From the NCBI GenBank assembly GCA_900169235.1, contig FWCC01000301.1, positions 1-15,320 of the forward strand: a DNA stretch of 15,320 bases, read 5' to 3'. Under the pieces are notes generated by a model. It was not told the DNA's origin. It saw only the letters and a list, made by a program, of their open reading frames with translations, and did not search any database. Source of the stretch: Zarea fungicola. Lineage: Eukaryota > Ascomycota > Sordariomycetes > Hypocreales > Cordycipitaceae. A program made the position numbers and the translations under genes. Shown here piece by piece: positions 9,466-15,320 of the stretch; positions within the stretch are counted from its first letter, which is position 1, and each line of letters starts with the position of its first letter.

Positions 9466-10934
9466 ATGAGTAAATCTTTGAGCGCCGTACAGACAGATGA
9501 GTTGTATGTTTTATACATGTCGTTTTGAACATTTATTAAGTTTTTTGTGGCAGACACAAATCCATACTTGGCTATGCAGTGGCGCAAGGCAAAACTACGA
9601 GTGCCGCGGTGCTGCGGGAGGAGCTTCATCTAGGAGATGACGTGTTTAGCGAAGCCATGACTCAGAAATACGGGCTGCTGCTAGAAAAGAAATGGACCAC
9701 AGTTTCGAGGCTAGAGAAAAAGGCAAGTCCATAGTGATGGATTTTACTAGGATGTGATTTGCTGACAGTGTAGCTACTGTAGGTCGCTGAACTGGAAGCT
9801 TATGGCGCAGAGTTAGAGTCACAACTCAGGTATACAGTACCTGCCTTGGAACACCAAGATCCAGCCTCTTGGATTCCTGCTTCGCAACCCAAATTTCAGC
9901 TGGAATCACACAGCGGCACGGTAAACTGTGTTGCTTTCCACCCTGTGTATTCCTCCCTTGCCTCTGGCTCAGACGATTGCACAATCAAGATTTGGGATTG
10001 GGAACTAGGTGAGCTGGAAAGAACAATTAAGGCTCATACGCAAGCTGTACGTGACTTGGACTTTGGCGGCCCCAAGGGCGCTGTTCTTCTCGCTTCTTGC
10101 AGCTCTGACCGAGTCATTAAACTCTGGGACCCAACGGACAACTACAATAACATCAGGACACTAAATGGCCACGAGCATACCATAACATCTCTCAGATTTC
10201 TGCCTTGCAGTGAATCCAACAGGAATTTATTGGTTAGCGCTGGCGCAGACCAAACGATAAGACTGTGGGATGTTACCACCGGATATTGTGTAAAAACGTT
10301 GCGAGGACATAGCGACTGGGTACGATCTGTATGCCCCTCAGACGATGGTCGATTTGTTATATCATCGGGCTCGGACAAAACAGCCTGTTTATGGGATATT
10401 AATTCACACACCCCGGCGGCCATACAAACACTCATTGGCCACGACCAGGCGATTAACTGCTGTGCTTTTGCTCCTGCCAGTTCTTATCGGTACCTGTCAT
10501 CTCTAGCAGGATCGAGCGCGGCTTTGCCTTTGTCAAACTCTGTAGAGTACTTTGCTACAGGCTCACGGGATAAGACAATCAAGCTTTGGGACACGAATGG
10601 AAAATGCCTGGCAACCCTGGTTGGTCACGACAGTTGGGTGAACGCTCTGGTGTTCCACCCCGGCGGCAAGTTCATTTTCTCGGCCGCGGATGATAAAACG
10701 TTGCGGTTCTGGGATTTGAGCCAGAAGGGACAATGCATAGGTATTCTTCGTGGCGTGCATGAAGGGTTTATAACATGTCTTCGATGGGCGCCTACGCTCA
10801 AGCACATACCTACCCAGAATAGAGACGGCCTAGAGACGTCAGTACAACTGAAGAGTAATCCCACCAACACACTCTTTCGGCGTGTTATAGCCACAGGGAG
10901 TATGGATAAGAAGATAAAAGTCTTCGTAAACTAA
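9466..10934 (+). CDS. PAC1: Nuclear distribution protein PAC1 (LIS1/NudF), three exons, 452 aa
   Basis: PAC1 binds cytoplasmic dynein at microtubule plus ends with NudE/Ndl1 and is needed for nuclear migration along hyphae. Exons are 9466-9503, 9554-9722 and 9783-10934. The LisH dimerisation motif (DELHKSILGYAVAQG ... AAVLREEL) spans about residues 11-37, followed by LLLEKKWTTVSRLEKK and a short coiled coil (about 62-85), then the family hinge HQDPASWIP. Seven WD40 blades follow from residue 109, with terminal dipeptides IKIWDWE, IKLWDPT, IRLWDVT, CLWDIN, IKLWDTN, LRFWDLS and, in blade seven, IKVFVN, where the final Trp is lost as in other PAC1 proteins. Blade five carries the usual insertion and blade seven a longer linker. 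Length matches the family. Intron 1 (9504-9553) is GT-AG; intron 2 is GC-AG. All of the long third exon is intron-free. A decayed transposon begins about 90 bp after the stop. Confidence 0.97.
9723..9782 (+). other. PAC1: GC-AG intron 2 of PAC1
   Basis: The LisH/coiled-coil reading frame runs in frame to ...RLEKK and then meets GCAAGTCCATAG, a stop. Splicing AAG|GCAAGT to CTGTAG|GTCGCT restores VAELEAYGAELESQL in phase 0 and joins smoothly to the rest of PAC1. A GCTGAC branch site sits 15-20 nt before the acceptor. GCAAGT is the usual form of the rare GC donor class. The nearby GT donor (9727) cannot be joined in frame without meeting a stop. Confidence 0.85.
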
Positions 10935-11025
10935 GTATTGCGGTATCATATTTCATCGAATACATCTACAAGCTGGGAATCATCGATATGTACATTCGCT
11001 TCCGCGCTCCGCCAAATGCCTTATA

Positions 11026-11058
11026 CTTTGTCGCGTGAATATTGATTATGTACTTGGT
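11026..11058 (+). repeat. Left terminal inverted repeat of the Tc1/mariner element
   Basis: The sequence from CTTTGTCGCGTGAATATTGAT to TACTTGGTA can be aligned, with gaps, to the reverse complement of 12101-12139, sharing TTTG, GCGT, TTGAT, GTA and CTTGGTA in order. A TA at 11024-11025 fits a Tc1-type target duplication. Confidence 0.5.
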
Positions 11059-11145
11059 AGTAGCTACACGCGTGTTACATCGCTGCTCCGCCATGAGAGA
11101 GGAAAGACATGGTGACTCCGTTCAATTGGTTATTCAACAGATCGC

Positions 11146-12117
11146 GTGGCTGAAATGGAGCATATTCCTAAGAGCAGTGTCTCTGGTATCGCGTCGCGCT
11201 ATGAACGTCAATGTAAGGGTCGAGATTTATCACGCCTTGGGCAGCTACGAACCCTATCAGAACGAGATAAAAGATCTATTATACGAATTATTAATGAAGA
11301 CCCTTTAATTCAAAACAAAAAGATTCTTGAGCGGGCATCTCTACGTTGTTCTGTGTCAGCTCTAATTTCTTACTTGCGATCATGGGGTGTACTCCACAAG
11401 CGCGCAACCCAACGCGGCAAATCAACAGAAGATCTTGCATGACTCGCAGATGAGCGTTACGGGAAGCCAATTTCATGGTGGACAAATTTCGTTTTATGAT
11501 GAGGTCTTTGTGGCGCGTGGTGACGGCTCAAAAACAACGTGGTGTTTTGCTCGTAAGGTACGTTTTGTAGCCCATAGGAGAATCGCCAATAAGTTTTAAC
11601 CATTTAAGTACAGTACGAAAGATTTCTTGAGGATAAAGTTCAGCCAAAGATACTCTACTTTTAACGTGTTGAATGGTGACCCTGACGCATCGCATCCCGA
11701 GGCGGCGCTTCTTCACGCTCAATACTCGCCCTACTACGGTCGGAATAGCCTATAATTTTGGAACCTGGAAATTCATTCATGCCAGAAAACGGAACTATAC
11801 ATACAGCTAATTTGGTGCAGAATTGGGTACGTGGTTTCGCTGAAGAGAATGCGGTAGAATTGATACTGTGGCCTGCCTACTAACCTGACTTTAACCCAAT
11901 TGAAAACGTCTGAACTTTGCTTGAAGAAATATAATAAAAATTGATCCAAATCTTGAGGATATGCCGGTCAACGAAAACTTATTTGAATTAGAAAGTGCTG
12001 CTGTGGAATGCTGGGAAGAATTTGAACAAGAGACCTTATACAAGCTTGTCGTGACGATGCCACACCGGATTGAGGCAGTTGTCCACTCTAGAGGTTGATA
12101 TACCAAGCACTACGCTA
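11146..12117 (+). pseudogene. Broken Tc1-family transposase
   Basis: The N-terminal part (11146-11442) reads as a Tc3-type helix-turn-helix: LSERDKRSIIRIINEDP, then SVSALISYLRSWGV. A TGA ends it. The frame then shifts by +1: DEVFVARGDGSKTTWCF (from 11498) matches the first catalytic Asp region, with WS lost before it. By 11779 the frame is back to the first: MPENGTIHTA stands where MQDNAxIHTA is expected, so the second catalytic Asp has become Glu (11785-11787), followed by WPAY*PDFNPIEN with another stop. The C-terminal WEEFEQETLYKLVVTMPHRIE is in a third frame (from 11991). At least three frameshifts and several stops make it inactive. Overall length is close to a complete fungal transposase, so decay was by small lesions rather than truncation. 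Confidence 0.9.
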
Positions 12118-12139
12118 TATCAATCAACGCAAAATTCAA
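12101..12139 (-). repeat. Right terminal inverted repeat of the Tc1/mariner element
   Basis: TACCAAGCACTACGCTATAT followed by CAATCAACGCAAAATTCAA is the partner of 11026-11058 when reverse-complemented. It is followed by TA at 12140-12141. The repeat overlaps the codons for the transposase C-terminus (YTKHYAI), as is usual in compact fungal Tc1 elements. Confidence 0.5.
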
Positions 12140-12179
12140 TAACTATTATATTTTCTGCTAATATGAATTTTTATAGCGG

Positions 12180-12446
12180 TTGAAATTTCTACGTGTAGGT
12201 AGTGGTACCTGGCTCAAATTTCCCTTGAGCGGAGTTATCTCCATTGCCGATCAGCAGCCAGACTTCGTACTGACGTGGTACAAGCATACAATCTATGCGA
12301 AGGAGAGAGAACAACAAGGAAGCAGCCACAAAGCCTCTCTCACCTCGCCCACTTACACACCGAAACCCGCCAGGCCATTGGGTGGGCCAGCCCCTAAGCC
12401 TACGCAGCGGTGGAGCAAAACACCCATTAATGATTTGACCGACTAA
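12180..12446 (+). CDS. Possible gene fragment, Pro/Lys-rich C-terminus
   Basis: An open frame beginning at a TTG just beyond the transposon (no ATG until late) ends at TAA 12444-12446. The tail is compositionally protein-like: YAKEREQQGSSHKASL, then TPKPARPLGGPAPKPT and a final SKTPINDLTD. It has no start of its own and no motif I know. It could be the last exon of a gene disrupted or displaced by the transposon, or chance. An acceptor-like GTGTAG lies at about 12194-12199. Confidence 0.22.
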   Translation: MKFLRVGSGTWLKFPLSGVISIADQQPDFVLTWYKHTIYAKEREQQGSSHKASLTSPTYTPKPARPLGGPAPKPTQRWSKTPINDLTD

Positions 12447-12927
12447 TTACATATGTCGAGCCACCCTGCTCAACCACAGGGTAACGTCCAAGGGGCTAGG
12501 AGCCCGTGAGCGATATCTGCCGTAACGCCTAAACCAAGCTAAACATGGGTTCCGTTCGTCCTCATGAAGCCGCCGAAGGCTGTAGTCGGCGCTCTGTAAG
12601 TTAGTTATCAGAATAGTGCGAGTGGCAATATGGAAATGGACTTAGTCGGCATAGAAAGGAGGCTGTATAATGCACTCTTCGTCGCTTTTGTATGTACATG
12701 TACAAGAGAGGACATCCTTAAAAACGATTGGCCAATCCCGTCGCCCGCTGTGACTATGCTGAATAGGTTGGATAGTAGCCACAATATTTGAACGCGAAAG
12801 CTGGCGCCACCACAGAAGAGAGTTTACCCCGCCTTTGTTTTCTCAAGAACTGCCGAGTACCAGCTTCTCTCCAACACCATTGTGCGCAAAGTAAATACAG
12901 CTCAGCGCCCGCACTTCGAATGCTGAG
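12447..12927. other. Intergenic region before tandem gene A
   Basis: No coding region is supported. It holds the probable promoter of gene A, including a palindromic CCAAT-box sequence at 12726-12737 and the word CTGAATAGGTTGG at 12759-12771, which differs by one base from CTGAGTAGGTTGG at 13821-13833 upstream of gene B. Confidence 0.45.
12726..12737. promoter_or_regulatory. Palindromic CCAAT box upstream of gene A
   Basis: GATTGGCCAATC is a perfect 12-bp palindrome that carries CCAAT on both strands, about 190 bp before the gene A start. CCAAT is the binding site of the fungal HAP/CBC complex. Function here is inferred from position only. Confidence 0.35.
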
Positions 12928-13368
12928 ATGAGTCAACCAATGAAAGCGGTGGGACCTCAGATAGCGCCTGAACCACAATATACTAGTGAAACTAGTTCTC
13001 TGCCATATACTGACCAGATCAATCGCGTCACTAATAAAGGCAAGGGAGATACATGGCAAATCATGGTTTCGACTGCTGAGGATGGGATACTCCATGGTAG
13101 CAATGACGGCGATGGGGTATCGCGACAGCTAGGAGGCCAATATGACAAGAGCACTGTCCTTCAGTTATCAAAGGATATGCTCAACTTCGGTGTACCGACA
13201 GCCGACAGCAATGGCCAATCATCACGAAGCTACTCGCCAGCTGTCCATGTTGCGGCTCAGGAAAATGGGGTTGCAGCAAAGTTCACAAAGCGATATGGAT
13301 CGGGACAAACACATCCGTTTCTGACTACAAATTCTACGCCACCTGCTTCGCTGTCAAAAACAAACTGA
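12928..13368 (+). CDS. Tandem gene A: small protein with QIMVST/RQLGG domain, 146 aa
   Basis: A single-exon ATG frame encodes 146 aa. Residues 40-87 form the part shared with gene B: GDTWQIMVST (40-49), a Gly/Asn/Asp-rich middle, SRQLGG (65-70) and a probable helix ending LQLSKDMLNF (78-87). Flanks are polar and probably disordered: an N-terminal Pro/Ser/Thr-rich 39 residues and a Ser/Thr/Gln-rich C-terminus. There is no signal peptide or membrane segment, so a cytoplasmic or nuclear protein is expected. About 19 identities over roughly 49 aligned positions link it to gene B 550 bp downstream, with mostly synonymous base changes in the identical residues (RQLGG is CGA CAG CTA GGA GGC here, AGG CAA CTG GGT GGC there). 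This supports a real coding frame. I do not recognise the family and propose no function. Confidence 0.66.
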   Translation: MSQPMKAVGPQIAPEPQYTSETSSLPYTDQINRVTNKGKGDTWQIMVSTAEDGILHGSNDGDGVSRQLGGQYDKSTVLQLSKDMLNFGVPTADSNGQSSRSYSPAVHVAAQENGVAAKFTKRYGSGQTHPFLTTNSTPPASLSKTN

Positions 13369-13920
13369 GGCAAAATCAGAAACCGTAGTTTGCCACTCTT
13401 GGAACTTACTGTCCCATGGCGCCAGAAACTTAGCCTTGGAAGGTTGGGACATTGCTCTGGCACATTTACTAGTTAGAATTTCGTGTTGGTGTCCTAGCGA
13501 CGCCCAGCCGACTGGACTCGGTGGTGCAGACAATAACGCTGGCAGCTCGAAAGCTGACATATATTTCAAGGCACGAAACATAATATCACCCTCTTATCTA
13601 AACATATCTATCATTTCAACCATCTCTGTATTCATTTTGAGAGTCGCAAGGCTTGGGCGTCAGCATTGACTGTACTTTGGAGGTCGCTGACTGAAGGAAG
13701 CGGCTTGTGGCAAGAAACAGTTCGATGGCGGGCGCTACGAGAAAGCCTCCTAACCATCCGTTCGTAGGTTAGAATTAATGCGTTACGACACCTATCCAAA
13801 CACACTGAGTAGGTTACACACTGAGTAGGTTGGTCATGTGGCTGGCAGAATAGCCGAGCCTAAGGATTTCCTGATTTCAGAGTACGCCGCCATCATGGCT
13901 CGATAATCGGTTCCATAAAC
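13369..13920. other. Intergenic spacer between tandem genes A and B
   Basis: No gene is supported. Open frames on both strands near 13257-13669 are short and without motifs. The spacer contains a perfect 16-bp tandem duplication at 13800-13831 and is the probable promoter region of gene B. I looked for a third copy of the QIMVST domain here and found none. Confidence 0.5.
13800..13831. repeat. Perfect 2 x 16-bp tandem repeat
   Basis: ACACACTGAGTAGGTT occurs twice head to tail, 90 bp before the gene B start. The second copy runs on into GG, giving CTGAGTAGGTTGG, one base different from a word upstream of gene A (12759-12771). It could be a duplicated regulatory site or simple slippage. Confidence 0.85.
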
Positions 13921-14238
13921 ATGGAAAAAATGAGCAAAATTGAAAACTACGCGAGGGGGGACGCTGTTCAAATCATGGTTTCAACAAATGGAAAGCTTAT
14001 AAATGGGAAAAACTATGGAGTCGGATCTCGAACGAGGCAACTGGGTGGCTACGTCAGCGATGCGTCCCTCCAGCATTTGTCCCAGAACCTCTTTACATTG
14101 GAGACACAAGGCGGGCACCCAAGCAACCCACAGTACGGCAGTACTGAAACCACTCAAAGTGAGAATGCTACGGACCAACATCGCTGGGCAGAGATCACGC
14201 CTATATCTACTCCATGCTCGACCACGGCAATGCGGTAG
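13921..14238 (+). CDS. Tandem gene B: small protein with QIMVST/RQLGG domain, 105 aa
   Basis: A single-exon frame starts ATGGAAAAAATG and encodes 105 aa. Residues 13-60 are the shared domain: GDAVQIMVST (13-22), a GKNYGVGS turn, TRQLGG (38-43) and a probable helix ending LQHLSQNLFTL. The domain begins 12 residues from the start, against 39 in gene A, so the N-terminal extension of A is dispensable or acquired. The C-terminal 45 residues are polar (Ser, Thr, Asn, Gln) and unlike those of gene A. No signal peptide or membrane segment is present. Protein identity is retained while codons differ, which suggests an old duplication under selection rather than a recent copy. The second ATG (residue 4) is an equally usable start. 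Function unknown. Confidence 0.64.
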   Translation: MEKMSKIENYARGDAVQIMVSTNGKLINGKNYGVGSRTRQLGGYVSDASLQHLSQNLFTLETQGGHPSNPQYGSTETTQSENATDQHRWAEITPISTPCSTTAMR

Positions 14239-14792
14239 AAGTAAATGTTTGGTCTACTGGTAAGCATCTGAGAAGGGACCCCCAAAACACAGCTCGGTTG
14301 ATGGAAATGTAGATATAATAGTGTTCAAGCCACATAGCGAGGCGACAACGGCACAAGCAACACGGCACAAAACTATACACATGTTTCAAAGGGCAGGTAG
14401 TCCACCACACCGGGAAGTGGTCTGCGGCGAATACAAACCAGATATGCAGAAGCCAAGAGGTTGTTCGCGACTTGGAGTACTCTTATGAACAAAACCAACT
14501 TCCTACATATTCATGCAAATCTCTATATCTACTTTGATACTCTAGAAAGTGGAATGCACGTCCTTCATCCGCTCTTATTTCTTTCAAATCTCTAAGCTGC
14601 TGTACTGTATGTAACTGAAAAAAGAAAGAATGAAGAAAAAAAGAAAAATAAGCTTTGTTGTCGAACTCACCAAAAGAACAAACAGGCGAATCCGTACACA
14701 GATGTATTGCGAAGATGCAGGAAGGGCTGTCGCCAATACCAGTCCTTCTGTTTAGCAGCAGCACCTCGCACTGTCAATTAACTAATTAGTTA
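14239..14792. other. Spacer between gene B and the solo LTR
   Basis: Contains a long purine-rich run on the plus strand (about 14617-14650; pyrimidine-rich on the minus strand) and one weak minus-strand exon candidate. A perfect 16-bp palindrome TTAACTAATTAGTTAA at 14778-14793 lies directly at the LTR insertion point. No other gene is supported. Confidence 0.45.
14483..14614 (-). CDS. Weak minus-strand terminal exon candidate
   Basis: On the minus strand a strong donor-like TTTTG|GTGAGT (intron start at 14670) and a very pyrimidine-rich tract ending TTTTTTCAG (14615) delimit a 56-nt intron. The following frame reads LHTVQQLRDLKEIRADEGRA and continues charged and protein-like to a TAA at 14483-14485. 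The upstream exon that would keep phase 0 meets a stop about 80 nt back and needs another acceptor that I cannot identify, so the gene is not established. No family is recognised. Confidence 0.22.
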   Translation of the reverse strand, partial: LHTVQQLRDLKEIRADEGRAFHFLEYQSRYRDLHEYVGSWFCS

Positions 14793-14908
14793 ACTAATGT
14801 CAGGGTCGGGGAGCGGCAGGTAGGACGAGGAGCACACGGGCAGGGTCGAATCAGGTCTATTGCTACGGATAAGCACTCCTCAGGTAGGGTAGGCTCTATA
14901 TACAAGAC

Positions 14909-14925
14909 GTAGCTCGAAGAGCTAC
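14909..14925. repeat. Hairpin 1 inside the LTR
   Basis: GTAGCTC and GAGCTAC flank a GAA loop, a perfect 7-bp stem. It lies just after the TATA-like sequence, in what would be the R/U5 part of an LTR transcript. Confidence 0.7.
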
Positions 14926-14931
14926 AATCGG

Positions 14932-14952
14932 AAGCTAGCAAGATGCTAGCTT
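14932..14952. repeat. Hairpin 2 inside the LTR
   Basis: AAGCTAGCA and TGCTAGCTT flank an AGA loop, a perfect 9-bp stem, 6 bp after hairpin 1. Two compact hairpins in a row may fold in the element's RNA. Confidence 0.7.
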
Positions 14953-14961
14953 AGATACACG

Positions 14962-14963
14962 NN
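14962..14963. other. Two undetermined bases
   Basis: NN in the sequence, within the LTR and just after the hairpins. Probably an assembly or base-calling ambiguity at a repeat. Confidence 0.95.
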
Positions 14964-14991
14964 CTCGACTTGGATCAGCTGTGACAACTAA

Positions 14992-15320
14992 CTTAGTTAT
15001 TCTCTTAACATGAACATGGATGGTTACCCTGCTGCACGTAGTGCTAGTGTTTTGCGGACAGTTCTTAAAGCTACCCCAAAGAGTCTGGGTACATAGGCTT
15101 TTTTACACCAAAACGCACCTAGTTTGGCGAGACGTTAAAATACTAATAAAAATAAGCAAAAATGATTTAAATATTTTAATATTTTAAGTTTTAACTAAGT
15201 TTTACATAGTTATATGGAGATCTAAGAATTAATTTCATTACATAAGTAGCTATAGCTTCTTAAATTCCACGGTTTTTGGATTTTTACTTTATAGTGGACT
15301 TATACTTGTGCCACGCCCCC
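14992..15320. other. AT-rich right edge, possible end of another transposon
   Basis: No gene is present. From about 15130 to 15290 the sequence is strongly AT-rich, with an imperfect palindrome at 15169-15184. The composition changes abruptly at 15293, where TAGTGGACTTATACTTGTGC leads into CACGCCCCC at the window end. The start after a TA and the GC-rich tail resemble terminal inverted repeats of fungal Tc1/pogo elements, but the partner repeat would lie outside the window. Confidence 0.25.

Larger units (their letters stand above)
11024..12141 (+). mobile_element. Decayed Tc1/mariner DNA transposon
   Basis: The element is about 1.1 kb, bounded by TA dinucleotides at roughly 11024-11025 and 12140-12141 and by diverged inverted repeats (see separate entries). 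It carries a broken transposase in plus orientation. It lies about 90 bp downstream of the PAC1 stop, probably within or just past the PAC1 3'UTR. The exact ends are uncertain because the repeats differ by several indels. It cannot be autonomous. Its stops and frameshifts mix transitions, transversions and indels, so decay is not simply repeat-induced point mutation. Confidence 0.85.
14798..14986. mobile_element. Solo LTR, 189 bp, with 5-bp target duplication
   Basis: The segment starts TGTCAGGG and ends CAGCTGTGACA, so the ends are 5-bp inverted repeats (TGTCA/TGACA) of the TG...CA type. It is flanked on both sides by ACTAA (14793-14797 and 14987-14991), a perfect 5-bp duplication as made by LTR retrotransposon integrases. 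A TATA-like CTATATAC lies at about 14895-14902. No gag or pol sequence adjoins it, so it is probably a solo LTR left by recombination, or a very small non-autonomous element. Superfamily cannot be assigned, since copia and gypsy integrases both make about 5-bp duplications. Confidence 0.78.

Noticed and set aside
12754..13154. Minus-strand frames opposite tandem gene A
   Set aside because: Shadows of gene A; the protein similarity to gene B exists only in the plus frame.
1..15320. CRISPR array, tRNA or rRNA genes, telomeric repeats
   Set aside because: No regularly spaced repeats, no convincing tRNA A/B boxes and no TTAGGG arrays seen on either strand.

Overview
The window is eukaryotic and looks like a filamentous ascomycete (Pezizomycotina). 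Its two unambiguous genes are split by short introns (49-70 nt) with fungal-type donors and CTRAC-like branch sites. The clearest gene is an orthologue of the dynein regulator PAC1/NudF/LIS1, and the other is a LaeA-like S-adenosylmethionine methyltransferase, a family greatly expanded in filamentous fungi. Gene density is low, transposon debris is present and much of the sequence holds no recognisable gene. I cannot place the species from sequence alone.

Layout: 1-1974 has no supported gene. 1975-3171 (+) is the methyltransferase, which I rebuilt as six exons encoding 300 aa; the last exon is only 28 nt and supplies the conserved C-terminus. 3172-7563 is mostly unassigned, with two weak candidates (an 85-aa S/E/R-rich ORF at 3481-3738 and a possible three-exon small gene at 4851-5201). 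7564-7851 (+) is a 95-aa protein with 11 cysteines and an internal repeat. 7852-9465 is a gene desert. 9466-10934 (+) is PAC1 in three exons (452 aa); its second intron is best read as GC-AG. About 90 bp beyond the PAC1 stop sits a decayed Tc1/mariner element (about 11024-12141) with imperfect terminal inverted repeats, stops, frameshifts and a substituted catalytic residue.

The right third contains two small tandem genes in the same orientation (12928-13368 and 13921-14238). They share a domain of about 48 residues (QIMVST ... RQLGG ... LS) that I do not recognise; synonymous differences between them argue that both are, or were, protein-coding. Next comes a 189-bp solo LTR at 14798-14986 with TGTCA/TGACA ends and a perfect 5-bp target duplication, interrupted by two undetermined bases. 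The AT-rich right edge may hold one end of another element.

The genes do not form an obvious pathway. PAC1 is a housekeeping motility gene and the methyltransferase could act in secondary metabolism, but there are no other biosynthetic genes here. The most novel content is the tandem paralogue pair and the cysteine-rich small protein; no multi-gene system could be demonstrated.
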